A stretch of DNA of 64,000 nt from Anastrepha obliqua (lineage: Eukaryota; Arthropoda; Insecta; Diptera; Tephritidae): the NCBI RefSeq assembly GCF_027943255.1, contig NC_072894.1:76733601-76797600 (forward strand). Direction: 5' to 3'. This document shows positions 1-13,800 of this stretch, piece by piece; the first letter of the stretch is position 1, and each line of letters opens with the position of its first letter. The notes under the pieces were generated by a model. The model was not told where the DNA came from. It saw only the letters and a program-made list of their open reading frames with translations, and did not search any database. The translations under genes were made by a program, and so were the position numbers.

Positions 1-400
1 TACATTTTTGGCTGGCGTCCAATGTAGAGACAAAATGTGGCTAACCGTATTTAGAAAAGGACGAGTATCAAAGCGAGAATTGTTGTAATGAAACTTCTTG
101 AACCGTATACCATGGGGGGTAGAACTGTAACAATCCATTGTTTTAAGTATTCCTTTGGCGTTAAAATTAAGACCTAAAAGTACTTCGTGGCTTTGAACAA
201 TACGTGTAAGTAAGAGGGAACTGGCGAAAACTTCCAAACTGTAAAAAGGCAGCATGGCCCACTTTCTCAAGGGCCAATCCAGTAGATGCACACTAACCGT
301 TTGTAGAAGCAAACCAATTAAAAAAATACTTACCGTATGATTAGAAAGTACGGGGAATGTTTCAATATAACAAAACATAACTAGTTAAATTTCAGGCAAA
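1..400. other. Unannotated stretch
   Basis: I see no gene-like reading frame, structural RNA or repeat that I recognise here. The base composition resembles the surrounding intergenic DNA. Confidence 0.4.
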
Positions 401-402
401 TT

Positions 403-880
403 TATCTCCTTCCAAATATGACCCGTCTGAAGCAACACACATGTGCCAACGTTTAACCTAATCCTCCATGCACACCTGGTAGACCGACGAAGGGATGGCC
501 TTCAGATCCTTCGTCGCATTCTCTTTAATCTCCTCTATCGACTGAAATCTCCTTCCACGAAGTGCTAACTTCAACTTGGGAAACAAAAAGAAGTCGCATA
601 GGGCCAAATCATCGGTGTTTGCACGATGGTATTTACTTGGTGTTTGGTCAAATAATTCAGCGCAATTTGGGCTCGGTGCCATGACGCGTTATCATCATGC
701 AAAATGCAAGAATTGTTTGCCACATTTCCGACCGTTTGCGACGTAGAACATCTCTCAAATGCTTTAAAACAGATAAATAATATTCTTTGTTGAATGTCTG
801 GCCCGATGGAAGGGCCTTGGAAATCGAAGAAAACAAAATCACCTTCACGGTACTTTTTGATCATAGGGTATATTAAGTAC
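403..880 (-). mobile_element. Mariner transposase remnant, C-terminal half
   Basis: Minus-strand reading frames carry the second and third catalytic blocks of a mariner-type DDD transposase, spread over two frames. One frame (about 880-571) holds HDDNASWHRAQIALNYL, matching the usual HDNAxxH block. The other (682-458) holds LALCDFFLFPKLK followed by GRRFQSIEEIKENA, matching the block around the last Asp and its downstream helix. At least one frameshift separates them and the N-terminal DNA-binding half is absent. I find no terminal inverted repeats, so this is a truncated, inactive copy. Confidence 0.82.
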
Positions 881-1065
881 AAAGCATAAACACATAAAAA
901 TTGATAAAGCTGCTAAGAAATTACCTGAAACTGTATCGTTTTATAATATAGTCGGAATAAATAGCTGGATATTGTACAAACACAGAACAGGAGAAAATAT
1001 CTCACATATCTCATAGACTTTCTTTTTAGATTAGTAGAAGAACTTGCTTTCTTTTTTTTTTTTTT

Positions 1066-1857
1066 TTTATAAGAGCGTACAATTGCTGGCGTATGCCGAT
1101 GATATTGACATCATCGGCCTTAACAACCGCGCTGTTAGTTCTGCCTTCTCCAAACTGGATAAAGAGGCAAAGCGAATGGGTCTGGTGGTGAACGAGGACA
1201 AAACGAAGTACCTCCTGTCTTCAAAAAAACAGTCGGCGCACTCGCGTATCGGCACCCACGTCACTGTAGACAGTTATAATTTCGAGGTTGTAAAAGGCTT
1301 TCGTCTATTTAGGAACCAGCATTAACACCGATAACAATGTCAGCCTTGAAATCCAACGTAGAATCTCTCTTGCCAACAAGTGCTACTTTGGACTAAGTAG
1401 GCAATTGAGTAGTAAAGTCCTCTCTCGACGAACAAAACTAACACTCTACAAGACTCTCATCATGCCCGTCCTAACGTATGGCGCAGAAGCTTGGATGATG
1501 ACAACATCCGATGAAGCGACGCTTGGAGTGTTCGAGAGAAAGATTCTGCGTAAGATTTTTGGACCTTTGCACGTTGGCAACAGCGAATATCGCAGACGAT
1601 GGAACGATGAGCTGTATGAGCTTTACGACGACATAGACATAGCGCAGCGAATAAAGATCCAGCGGCTTCGTTGGCTGGGTCATGTCGTCCGAATGGATAC
1701 AAACGCTTCGGCTTTGAAAGTATTCGATGCGGTACCAGCTGGTGGTAGCAGAGGAAGAGGGCGGCCTCCACTGCGTTGGAAAGATCAGGTGGAGAAGGAC
1801 TTGGCTTCCCTTGGTGTGTCCAACTGGAATTGTGACCGACCAGCTGTAAACAATTAA
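1066..1857 (+). mobile_element. RTE-like non-LTR retrotransposon, 3' part of the RT ORF
   Basis: The fragment begins after a run of T and contains the reverse-transcriptase active-site motif YADDIDIIGLNN (about 1094-1130), then the thumb/C-terminal part with KLTLYKTLIMPVLTYGAEAW, FERKILRKIFGPLH, RLRWLGHVVRMD and GRGRPPLRWKDQVEKDL. This order of blocks is typical of RTE-like LINE ORF2 C-termini; the exact clade is an inference. A frameshift near 1305 separates the YADD part from the rest. The 5' half (endonuclease and RT fingers/palm) is missing, as in 5'-truncated LINE insertions. The copy at 10117-11210 is closely similar. Confidence 0.85.
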
Positions 1858-2015
1858 GTATTTTGCTATTTGACGACGTCTATAAATACATTTATCTACT
1901 ACAATTATTATTGTTCAACTTTTTTTGTAATTTTTTAAGAGTGATAAAAGACTGGAAGCCACAATAAGCAATTTTTCTTATACACCAGTCATTTTCACTG
2001 GTTTTGGTAGAAATA

Positions 2016-2300
2016 TTTATATATATATAATTGGCGCGTACATCCTTTTTGGGTGTTTGGCCAAGCTCCTCCTCCTATTTGTGGCGTGCGTCTTGATGTT
2101 GTTCCACAAATGGAGGGACCTACAGTTTCAAGCCGACTCCGAACGGAAGATATTTTTATGAGGAGCTTTTTCATGGCAGAAATACACTCGCAGGTTTGCC
2201 ATTGCCTGCCGAGGGGCGACCCCTATTAGAAAAATGTTTTTCTTAATTTTGGTGTTTCGCCGAGATTCGAACCGACATTCTCTCTGTGAATCGCGAATTT
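2016..2300 (-). mobile_element. tRNA-derived SINE, copy A (head truncated)
   Basis: This is a member of the SINE family described at 23565-23906, in minus orientation. It starts with a (TA)n tail and TTGGCGCGTAC. It runs through the body with CCACAAATGGAGGGACCTAC and GCCTGCCGAGGGGCGACC, and reaches the B-box region (GAGATTCGAACC, about 2259-2271). The A-box end is lost after about 2300. Confidence 0.8.
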
Positions 2301-2739
2301 TTTTCCATTTATTGTTAATTCATATGGAAATTATGACATTAATAAACAAAAAAATTTTTGGTTTTTTGTATTCAGGTCAATGCCCGCCGATTGAGAAGCC
2401 CCGCTGCGACCTTCCTGGAAGAACTGATTGTACATCCGCCATTGTAAATGATTAAAATAAAAAAAATGTATATTATTTTAATGTATGCTAATTTCGAAAA
2501 AAATATATTGACTTCTTCCTTTTAAATAATTTTAATGAAAATCAGGGAAAATGTCATATGGCCGTTTACAGGTATCTGTCCCTTTGTAATATTAAATGTG
2601 GTACCTGTAGACATCACAGGCAGTATTGCCGCTGCACGTACCACAATCAGACCTGCGCTTTCCTCCTGGAAGGATGGGCTTTGCACCAACGCAACAAGCG
2701 CTGGGCAAGTACACGAATGTGTAAGGTCGCGCAATCCTT

Positions 2740-3220
2740 CTGGCCACGTTTAGATCGGAGGCGGATATTCTAAAGATGACAAATTCTCAGCTCTCAAATT
2801 TTGTGGGCATCCTCACATGGCACTATCCGCGGGGTATACATACATGCCGTGAGACTCGACGCAACTGTATGGAGGGTGAGGTGGAATCATCTCAGCACCT
2901 GCTCCTTAACTGCCCCGCTCGCGGGACTAAGATTTAAGCATCTTGGTTCTCACTTCTTTTCTGCGCCTGCTGACATAGCAGGTCTTGGTATCAAAAATCT
3001 GATGAACTTCATCAGCAGCATAAAGAGGCTAACACAGCCGTAAATTAGTCGCCGTTCATAGTCCACAAATACTCAACTCCCCACCCTTCTCCCTTTCATT
3101 CTATCCTTTTCTTTCATAATCCTCAAATACCCAACCCTCCACCCCCTATTTTTGGTCTTATCGTTTTCCTTCACCTCTTTCATGGTCTCATATCTGGTGT
3201 CTAAGAACTTATTTTGCAGG
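2740..3220 (+). mobile_element. Non-LTR retrotransposon 3' end (C-terminus of ORF2)
   Basis: Plus-strand frames carry a degenerate LINE ORF2 C-terminus: SEADILKMTNSQLSNFVGIL, then EGEVESSQHLLLNCPA (the Cys/His-containing block usual at the end of jockey/I-type ORF2), then IKNLMNFISSIKRLTQP before a stop at about 3043. Frameshifts separate these blocks. The following C-rich and T-rich sequence to about 3220 may be its 3' UTR. Clade assignment is uncertain. Confidence 0.7.
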
Positions 3221-3370
3221 TTAGGTTAGATGGCTGCTCAGGAAGGATACTGATTTTGTAATTAAGTTTACAATTTTTGCAACACAAACTAAAAGCCCCT
3301 AATTGGATTCACTGCCATATGTCTTTCTGCATCCAAATTCTCAAGCAACTTATATAAAAATTGTCAACAA

Positions 3371-4000
3371 CTACAGTATGTCCAATAGAAGCGTGGCCAC
3401 CAAAACTTAGAAACTAAATATTTGACGAATTCGATTCTAACAAACTGCAATGTATGGGCTTATGATATTATACCATATTTATTATACGCAATATATAATA
3501 AAATGTATACTTATCACCATTAGCTATAATGGCTGCGCATCTTCGCGTTAATTTCTGCGCAGGTTGTGGTGGTAATAGGCACCAAATCAGCCGAATATGT
3601 CTTGATAAGTGTTTGACCGTCCATATTTGTTTTCCTTTGTGTTTTAGCTTAACTATTGCAGAAACATTTTGGATAGAGTTGGCATCAGGCGAATGTGAGG
3701 ACCAATCCAACATTTTAATCCAATTTTACTGTTTCCACCTTACATACCTTCGTCTTCGATGCTTGGGATCGTTGTCTTCTTGTAAAATCCAAGGTTAGCT
3801 AATGCTAATGCTCGCAGCTGATGACAATGATGCTTTTTGGTAAATTTGTTTCATTAAAAACATTCAAATTGGCGGTAAACAGAACTAAATCCTTTTTTGG
3901 AGAAGCACCACCAAGCATGAACCTTAACTGGATGATTAACAGTTCTTTGAAGTGTTCGATTATCTGAAGTACACCACAACCGACATATGCAACTATTCAC
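3371..4000 (-). mobile_element. Tc1-like transposase remnant
   Basis: The minus-strand frame at 3713-3468 reads MLDWSSHSPDANSIQNVSAI followed by KGKQIWTVKHLSRHIRLIW. This is the region around the third catalytic residue of Tc1-type transposases (usually WPSHSPDxNPIENxW), with substitutions at the key positions. Weaker similarity continues upstream to about 4000 in broken frames (for example VHAWWCFSKKGFSSVY, like the VMVWGCF block). The sequence CAGTATGTCCAATAGAAGCG at about 3373 may be the 3' terminal repeat; no partner was found. Confidence 0.75.
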
Positions 4001-4760
4001 TCAAAAGGAATATTCATACGTCAATATTAAGTTTGCCTTATTACGTTCCGAATTTGCCTTAGCCCATGCAAGTCTTTTATTTTTCAATGTGTGGTAATGA
4101 GAGAAATGGTTTTAATGTGCTCCGGAATTTGACGTATCTGCACATAAATGCCCTCGAAACATGTCTTTGGATACATTAAAAGCACTAAGCTAAAACTGCT
4201 TCAGCTGCACGCAACGGTAAGTTCGGCTTTGCTACAAACAAATCATTGATCTTCTGATCTTGCTTTGAAGGGTTATTGTTTTGTTTTTTAGCCTCGTCAG
4301 GGGAAGTCTTCAACATTTTTAACTTCGGTTTGCCGTTGCACCCATTTAGTTATGAATGTTTTCGACTTCTTCAAATATTTTGCGTAACATATTTAGATCT
4401 TTAGGGTGTGTACATAGTAACACTGCTTCAAATGGTTTTTCATTCGCTGAACTCATTTTGTAAAAACAAAGCGCCTTTCCAAATTTCTCACAAAACTAAC
4501 AAATTGCACAAAGCGTATTGCGGAAAAGAGCAGCATTTAATTTCTTTTTTTTTAGCTTCACCGGTCACTCTTCCATTAAACAGACTGTAAGTGTTTATAA
4601 TTGCTAGCCATTTTTCGCGAGGAATATTTATTACATGAAAATAAAGTAAATGTGATTACATGTTACAAAATAGTAATTAAATTGATTGCATGGGCTCTGC
4701 CACACAGTTTGCACATCTACAAAAATAGATTAACAATTAGAATACCTAATATATTTGAAA
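4001..4760. other. Upstream region of the odorant receptor
   Basis: No further gene or repeat is recognised. The stretch holds scattered short frames without family similarity and leads into the receptor promoter region. Confidence 0.35.
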
Positions 4761-4764
4761 GTTT

Positions 4765-4772
4765 TATATAAA
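4765..4772 (+). promoter_or_regulatory. Possible TATA box of the odorant receptor gene
   Basis: TATATAAA lies 82 bases upstream of the receptor start codon, a plausible distance for a short 5' UTR. No clear initiator was identified. This is a sequence-match call only. Confidence 0.45.
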
Positions 4773-4846
4773 GGTCTGCTCTTGTTTATGGGCATACGTT
4801 CCAGAAATTTTATCGTCTGCAAACAAAAGATTTTCTCAGCATAAAA

Positions 4847-7800
4847 ATGAGTTTCTGTAGGAAATTGTTCAATGTGCATTTGGAATATATGAAACGAGTT
4901 GGTTATTTAGGAGATCGACAACTCGCTTTCTGTTTGCTCTCTCTGCCAATTTTCTGTTGTTTTGCTACATTTTATAGGATATATACAATTTGGAATAATT
5001 TCGAAGAAGTTGTGGCAAATTTATTCAAAGTTTCAGGTCTAGTTACGATAACAATTCGATCTTTTTTGGTGCTCTCCAAACAGGAGAGGTTCTTGAATTT
5101 TTTCGACGATATTGAGAACTGGTATCTTGACCTACAGGTGAGTTTAGAAGCAACCAAAACTAAAATTTTGCAATTGAATCATGTATCCGCTTATTGCTTA
5201 TGTCATGTTTTCTATTCTAATTATACCTAACCATTTTTAGATCGAAAATAACGAAATGACAATGCAAAAACTACATGGATTCACCCGAAAAACACGACGT
5301 GCCTCCATATTATTATTCAGCATCATGATAATCTGTATTTTTTGTCTTTCCTCCATACAGATGATGACCAGTAGTAGCAGTGAGAGAATAGTGAACATTA
5401 ATAAGCAAAATTATGTTAAAAAATCCGCGCACTTACTCTTTGCGAATAAACAAGTACTCATATACACAGACGTACGTGCTTTCCTTTTCAGAACTACTGG
5501 TGGAAGTTCAATTCCCAGGCATCGATTTGTACGCAAGTCCATATTATGAGATAATCTCCGTTTTACAAGCCTTATGGCTTGCACCAATAGTACTTTTAAC
5601 GTACGTTTCATATTTGTGTGTGCTTATGATATCCATCTCGTTCGGCATTTTCCTAATGAAAGATCTGCAACAGAAATTGGAAAGTATGTCTGAGATGAAT
5701 GAATTGGAAGCATTAAAATGCATTAAAAAATGCATACAACGCCACGTACTAATACTCAAGTAAGTATTATTGCATTACAAAGTTCATTACCGAGTTCTCA
5801 AAAAGTGAGGTAATTGAATTTGATATTTTTCCGATTTTTTCTTACGCTACATGGTAGAATCTCTCCGCGAGTGGGTTTCACTTCATATAGGGTTTGTATA
5901 AAAAGTATCGGTTGGCTATAAAGCTGCGTTGACGTCTCTTAGGGTACCATGGTTTTGCCGTTTAAGAGATGATTTCTCTTTTGGAAATAGAAAACAGCTA
6001 CTAGGGCCAAAGCGAGACTGTAAAGGGGATGAGGATGCATAGCGACGAATGAATGAGTCAGAAAGATGGATGCACACCGCAATTTGAGCTTGCATCAAAT
6101 AACTCTATAGAGCGAAGTTCATTGTAAACTCGATCTAGACTGTGCTTCTCTGACACTTGGCATTTTTAGAACAAAAATGACGGATTACAAGGTTATGACA
6201 ACAGCGAGAGCCATTCTCGTTGAAAAACAATAAAGAAACAGGAAAGATAATCACGCTGTAGCGGGAATTCGCTCGTGAATAACAGTAAAAATGAAAAGCA
6301 ATACAACAATAAAATGAGTACAAGTATTGTATTATTACGAGTACGTAGCAAATAAGCTGATTCTGTCGAATTCACTGACACCATGATGTCGCCACCTCTG
6401 TATTCTTTCCATTGAATGTTTCGAAGGTCAGCTCCCTCACCACTTAGGCCGCTTGGTGCAAGCGTAGTGTGACTATTGGTCTGAGGCAGTGTAAGCCTCG
6501 ATAACAGTTTGAATATCCCATTTGCTCTGAAAGCGAAAGGCAAAGTCATGCCTTGCTTGATACCAGACCACTGCGAGATTGAAGGCAATGAGGTCACCGA
6601 CGAGTAAGCAAGACGTTGTATAGGTAAAAAAGATAGGGATTATTTTTTGTTAGAACTATTTATCGAACTCAATGAAACTAAGAAAAAAGATTATTATATA
6701 CATATAAAGAAAAATTGCGTGCTCTTATTTATTTGACATGACGCTACATACGTAAGCTGATTTGACAGCTTGAGTAAACTTTAAGTTGTTACGTAACGTA
6801 AATTTAGTTTATGTCTAAACTAATTGCACTGTTAAGCGTTCAGTAAAATATATATTTATGGGTGGTTGCTGGGAAAAGGTTACATAACTGGTCACAATCT
6901 TCTACATTTCCACATGCGCTGATTAGGTCGGTCTTCTGAGATTGAATACCAGCTCTGTCTTGATTAGACTGCTGAATATATTTTATGCAAATGATCGACT
7001 TAGACCAGAGAGAGATTAAAATATACCAACTTTAGTATAGTCGAAGCCATAAACGTTAATATTTTGTTTACCAAAGATGTTTTCTGGTCTAGAATTTCGA
7101 AAAAATCGATTTTTTCATGTTAGGATAGTTTATACTTTCAAGAATATACTTGGAAATTTTTATATTGAAAATCGTTGTAGGTTAGACGTTACAGTCCTTT
7201 AAAACGGGACGGGTTGGAGTACGATTCCCACAAAACTAATAATTATTTTTAAATTAGGCGTCGGTAATTTCTCAAAAATACTGAACCGATTGATTTGAAT
7301 TTTTAATATGTTATTAAGTAGACTTGAAGCTCTCGCGGGTAGCAGAATTGAATTTTATAATCAATTTTTCTATTTTTTTTAAGAGCGAGAACGTGAAAAA
7401 AATCCTTTCATTTTTGTTTTTCCAATAAACCGAAAAAATATCTAGAAAATTTTCTTTTTGTAAATCTGCTACCCACCATAGCGACATATCTCCTGATGAA
7501 TAATCGCCCGAATTTTTCAGACGTACCTGAGCAGTCCAATCAGTTACGCCAGTGGCACGTGTTACGTCAGGGAAAGACATTTTCTTATTATTATCACTGA
7601 AAGAAATATTTTTTTTTTGTTAATAAATAATTGATCTAATGAATAAAAACGATTTTCAATTGATACCGATTCTTTTTCTTCAATTTTCAACATCTTTCAT
7701 TTTCACGTCTCTAGACCAGAAAGGTGCCTTAAGTATCTATCATACATTCATATATTAAAGATATTTTCGCTAGCCAGGGTTAGGAATGCATTACTGGGAT

Positions 7801-10800
7801 ACAAAACGCCTTTTAAGCCCCATTTTCCATCCCAAGCCAAGCCGTTTTACAATGTCCATGACATTATGATTTGCATGTTTTTCTTTTGAAATGTATTTAA
7901 CTTGAATGCCAAGAAACTTTCTCTATCCCCATAAAAGCCCTCTGCGTGTTGAGAATGAATCGGGCAAAATTATTTCACTTTGAATGAGTACGAGGGGTGC
8001 CTTTTATATGTCGGGATTAGAGAACAAAAACAAATTTTAATCATCGAAAATCACTTTATTGTTTTTCAAAATATTCTCCATGAAGATCTATACACTTTTG
8101 CATGCGTTTGAACCAATTGTCGAAGCACTTTTGCCACTCTGAATGAGGTACCTCCAAAACATGCATTCTGAATGCCGCAACCGCTTCTTCAGGTGTCGAA
8201 AAACGTTGACCTCTCAGTTTGTTTTTTACGTACGGGAATAAAAAGAAGTCATTCGGTGAGAAGTCAGGATGACCCATTAATTCGATGTTTTGGGTGCTCA
8301 AAAATGCAGTTGTTTGAGCCGATGTGTGAGAGCTCGCATTGTCCTGGTGAAGAGTGATCCGTCTTTGGCGATTGGTTTTCCTAATCTCTTGGAAGACAAC
8401 TGGCAAACAAATGGTTGTGTACCACTCAGAATTTACTGTTCTGCGTTGTTCTAGCGGTACGGTTGCGACATGTCCAGTTTTTCAGAAAAAACAGGCGACC
8501 ATTTGCTTGGAAGTGCTTCGTGCGCGAACAACTTTTGTTGGATTTGGCTCATCTTGAAACACCCATACAGTCGACTGCTGTTTACTTTCGGGCTCATACG
8601 CGTAAATCCATGCTTCATCACCTGTCACGATGTCATAGACGTGTTTTGAAGCTCCGCGATGGTATTTTTTGAGCATTTCCTTCGACCAATCGACACGAGC
8701 CTTTTTTGAGCGATTGACAAATTATGTGGGATCCAACGCGAACAAATTTTTTTGACAGTCAAATGTTTATGCAATATTGAATGTATGCTGGTCCCACTAA
8801 TGCCTAAGATTGTCTCAATCTCACGATAGGTCACAGGACGATCTTGCAATATCAGTTCGCGCACAGCATCAATGGATTTCGGTACAACAACTGATTTTGC
8901 ACGACCTTCACGAAATTCGTCTTGGAGTGAACTACGACCCCGATTGAATTCACCATACCATCGATAAACACTGGTCCTTGATGGAGCTTCATCGCCAAAA
9001 AATGAATTAAGTTCATCCACGCAATGTTGCTGAGTTAATCCACGTCGAAAGTTGTGAAAAATAATCGCACGAAAATGTTCAGGATTTAATTCCATTTTTG
9101 GACCGATATGAATCTTTTAAGTTACTGTAAACAACACAAGTAGCGCTGGTATTTCAAAACGTTCTGAGTACGTAAAAGCCAAAAAATGTCAAACTTTGCG
9201 ATACAGCTGTCAGTTACCAGATTGCAACACCAGGGTTGCCAAATCCCGAAATATAAAAGGCACCCCTCGTATTCTGTAAAATTTAAATTTGTATAAAGTA
9301 CCGCTATTTTTTCCTTTTTCTTTCACCCTTGACAACCTTGAATTAATTTGTTTATTTTTTTTTAATATTAAATATGTGTTTAGATATCACAAGGACTTGG
9401 AAGCATTATTTTCTGTTGGAAACTTTGTAGATGTCAGCATTTTTTGCATAATACCTTGCGTCATAATCGTTTATTCAAATATGGTGAGATATGCATTTTA
9501 TTAATTTGCTGCAAGAGTGACATAATACGAAAAGACAAAAATTAAAAAAATATTCAAAAACGGCCAGCTGTTTTCTTATATGCCATTAAAAAATTAATGG
9601 CGATATCTCATTGGTTAAAAATACATATGTATTTTATTTTGCTTACGATGCATAGTAAATAGAAATCTTTGGAATTGTTCGATATATGAGATTTTTGGAT
9701 TATGACTCTTTTACAGCAATGAGAGAAATACAAACAAATAAGTGCTTATTTTTAAAGAAATATAATATAGCAAGGCTTTACTCATCCCATGTATTTACAT
9801 CAACGTGATATCTGCCGCCGTAGCCGAATGGGTTGGTGCGTGACTATCATTTGGGAGTGCATGGGTTTGAATCTCGGTGAAAGACCAAATAATAAAAAAA
9901 GATTTTTCTAATGGCGGTCGTCCCTCGGCAGGCAATGAAAAACCTCGGAGATTATTTCTGCCAAGAAAAAGCTCCTCATATCTGCCGTTTGGAGTCATCT
10001 TAAAACTATAGGTCCCTCCATTTATGGAACAACATGACGATGCAGCCCCAAATAAGAGACGGACCTCCACCAAACACCCAAAAAAGGGTGTAAGCGCAAA
10101 TTATTTATACACATATATTAAACAAAACTGTCAGGTAGAGACCATGTTTTTCCATTGTTAAGACCTCTGTCTGACCAACTGATTGGACCTTATCAGTGTG
10201 GCTTTAGACCTGGAAGGTGCACAATCGACCAGATATTCACTATACGCCAAATCTTTGAAAAAACTCATGAAAGGAAAATCGACACACACCATCTTTTCGT
10301 CAACTTCAAAGCTGCATTCGACAGTACGAAAAGGAGTTATGTACCATATGCCGCGATGTCTGAATTTGGTATCCCCGCAAAACTATTACGGCTATGCAAG
10401 ATAACGTTGCCAGCAACGCCAAACGAGATTTCAGACAGTGTGACTCTCTGTCGTGTGACTTCTTTAACCTGATGTTAGAAAAGGTCGAACGAGCCGCAGA
10501 AATTAATCGCTCAGGCACAATTTTTTGTAAGAGCGTACAATTGTTGGCGTATGCCGATGATATTGACATCATCTACCTTAACAACCGCACTGTTAGTTCT
10601 GCCTTTTCCAAACTGGATAAAGATGCAAACAAAGCGAATGGGTCAGTTAGTGCACTCGTGTATCGGCACCCACGTCACTGTTGACAGTTATGATTTCGAG
10701 GTTGTAGAAGACTTCGTTTATTTAGGAACCAGCATTAAGACTGATAACAATGTCAGCCTAGAAATCCAACGTAGAATCTCTCTTACTAACAAGTGCTACT

Positions 10801-13800
10801 TTGGACTAAGTAGGCAACTGAGCAGTAAAGTCCTCTCTCGACAAACAAAACTAACACGCTACAAGGCTCTCATCATGCCCGTCCTAAGGTATGGCGCAGC
10901 ATTGTGGACGATGACAATATCCGATGAAGCGACGCTTGGAGTGTTTGAGAGAAAGATTGTGCGGAAGATTTTTGGACTTTTGCACGTTGACATAGTGCAG
11001 CGAATAAAGATCCAGCGGTTACGCTTGTCGTCCGAATGGATACAAAGCTGCGGCTCTGAAAGTATTCGATGTGGCTTCGATGAGCTGGTAGTAGCAGAGG
11101 AAGAGGAAGGCCTCCTCTGCGTTGGAAATATCAGGTGGAGAAGGACTTGGCTTCACTTAGTGTGTTCAACTGGCGCCGTTTAGCATGAGAAAGAAACGAC
11201 TGGCGCGCTTTGTTAAACTCTAAACTTAATTAAGAAAATGAAGGCCTCTGATGTATAAAAAATCATATTTGTGTTAACGTGCACTGTCATTTCGTAAATC
11301 TGCAATATGCCTCAAGATTTTTGCATACGAAACCAACAAACTGTAATACGATTTTTTTTTTCTTTGAATATAAAGTTTTTAGACCTCGCACTTTGTTTAG
11401 CAATTGACGTTATTTACATATTATTTCATTCGCGCAGTACACTTAGCTTCAATTCTCAACTAGAATGTGAAGTAATTTAATGAAATCAAGCGCTACTTGC
11501 ACATTTTATTGGCATTTATCGATAGCATATCGGGATATCAACTTATGATTACAACAAACATATTTGATGGGTATTTACTAATGTTTATGTTAGGCTGAGA
11601 AAGTATTCTAGGTTGCTGAATGGGTCTTGATATCTTACTGCAAATAGAGTCCTATAGTTTTTACCGCCCCGAATGGCAAATACTTTATTATGATCCTAGT
11701 TTCTAATATACTTTTAGGCAAGATGGATCCGCCTCACCTAATTTTTTTTTTTTTTTTTTTGTCATTTTGCTGTGACCCAAGTCCATTGTACAGATCCCTT
11801 AATAAAAACACCCTCAGCTGGTCCTCAAAACAAGCCCACAGCTGAGATCACCTGATTCCAAAATGCTCTTGTGTGTAACCTGGTTGCATAAAAAATTATT
11901 AAATTTTATGGAAAATCGTATCAAAAATTCTAAATAATGTCGTACAAATTTTGATATTTCTAAAAAAAATAAGAATTATGTATTATAACTTAAAACTATT
12001 TGCTATGTATGCTATGTAAATTTTCCAAGTAAAATATATTATTTTGTTTTTTTTTTTTTTGTTTGTCGATATTCTATTGTTTTTATTTTTACCATAAAAA
12101 TCCTCCAGTACACCCAAGCAAAAAGACTAAGCATTCACACCATCACACACCTAAACAACTGTCAAACTCACATCCTTTTACTTGTAATTTTGTACAATTC
12201 CCAACTATCCAGATGATTTGCCTAAAGTATTTCTTTAGCCGTCCTCTAAATGTTTAAACATTTTTGTTAATTAAAATTCATTTTAACATAGTTTAAAATT
12301 TATTCAAATTTTTTTGTTGCGTCATTTACAAATGTCATTACAAATGTTCCGTTAATTTGGAGGCGTCTTGTTGCAGGACTACAATCTGGCTTTTATGATT
12401 ACAGACATTCAACTAGTTTTTATTGTAACAATTTCGACATATTTCATCTTTTGGCTGGCCAACTGTTTTTGCATTGAGGTAAATTCAATTTCTTACTTTG
12501 AAGTCCGTATTTATGTATGTACATTTTTTTATATGGTATATTAATATTTTTCTCTTAACCTTCTGACTCCAACTCAAAGGGTATAAATATTGCTCACGCT
12601 GCCTATAACTGTAATTGGATTGATCGTAACAAGGACTTTCGCAAACACATCTTGTTAATAATGGTTATTGGTCAAAAGCCCTTAGAGGTATGTGCTGATA
12701 TATATTACAAGGTACAAGGATGTACAGTACATACAAGGTGCCGCTAAAGTACGGTCCGATTTTATTTTGCAGTAATTCCATATTTAATTGAAAAGATTTA
12801 AGTTGTATGTATTTTTGTAATAATAATTATATAATTTTTTCATGTTTGGAAAACAAAAAAATATTTTTTGGAGCAAATTTCGGCTTCTCTTCTTGGCGCA
12901 CGTTGTTCTTGAGAGCTAGAGCATTTGCGTAAATTTGTAAATTTCGTAAATATCAAGTGAAAAAAGTTGTATTAATCGGCACATGAAAAAGTTTCAATGT
13001 TTTCAAATAGGGTCACACTTTTTGCCTCGCCTTGTATATACCATAGATTTATATGTATGTATGTATGCAGATGCTAGATAAGAGTGCTGGTAAGGTTTTA
13101 TTGTGAGGCCACAAGCAACAACCGCCTAAGCCTGCATAAGAAATCCATAGCTACCTTCGACTCGCCGCTTCTCAGCTTCCTTAATGCCGGTGAAGTCGAT
13201 TTAAATACCATATGGCGACCGAAAAATAACAATAGAACCTTTATTTTATTATATAGGGTGCGTATAGTATTTGAGAGAAACTTGAGAGCAAAAGTAATTA
13301 GCTTTTTTTGAACAAAATTTAATGAAGCTTCACTAATTTTTTACACAACATTAAGTTATTTTATATTTATTAAATCATCCAATAAAATTTCCATTAGCTG
13401 CAATAACCTTCTCGATCCCGATCCAGAAACGATTGCATGCGCCAATCAAATGCTCCTTCTTCATATTGACCAAAACGGTATCACAGGGTCCGGCACTCGA
13501 AGTGCAACCGGTTAAAACGATCATCAATTTAGTTTGCAAAATTACTTTTTTTCAATTCAAATAATACAAAATTAAGAATCAATTTACTTTTACTCGATAT
13601 GACCATCTTTTGCCTTGACTATGACCTTGAGACGGTCCAGAAACGAACCGCAAGCTGCCCGGATGTAACTTGCAGGTATTTTGGCCCACTCGCGGATAAT
13701 GGCTTTTTTCAGCGCCACGAGACTGAGGAATCTTTTAGTTCAGACTTTGCTCTCCAAAATGGCCCAAAGGGTATAATTCATCGGATTCGCATCTGGTAAA

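Noticed and set aside
9811..9890. Functional tRNA gene
   Set aside because: A and B boxes are present, but the sequence is the head of a SINE and does not close into a standard cloverleaf.
10551..11183. Long plus-strand frame as a host gene
   Set aside because: It is a shifted reading of an RTE-like RT ORF with internal deletions.
13084..13311. Candidate last exon of the odorant receptor just after exon 6
   Set aside because: It follows a CAG but its frames give no receptor C-terminus; the exon at 20327-20434 fits in phase and motif.
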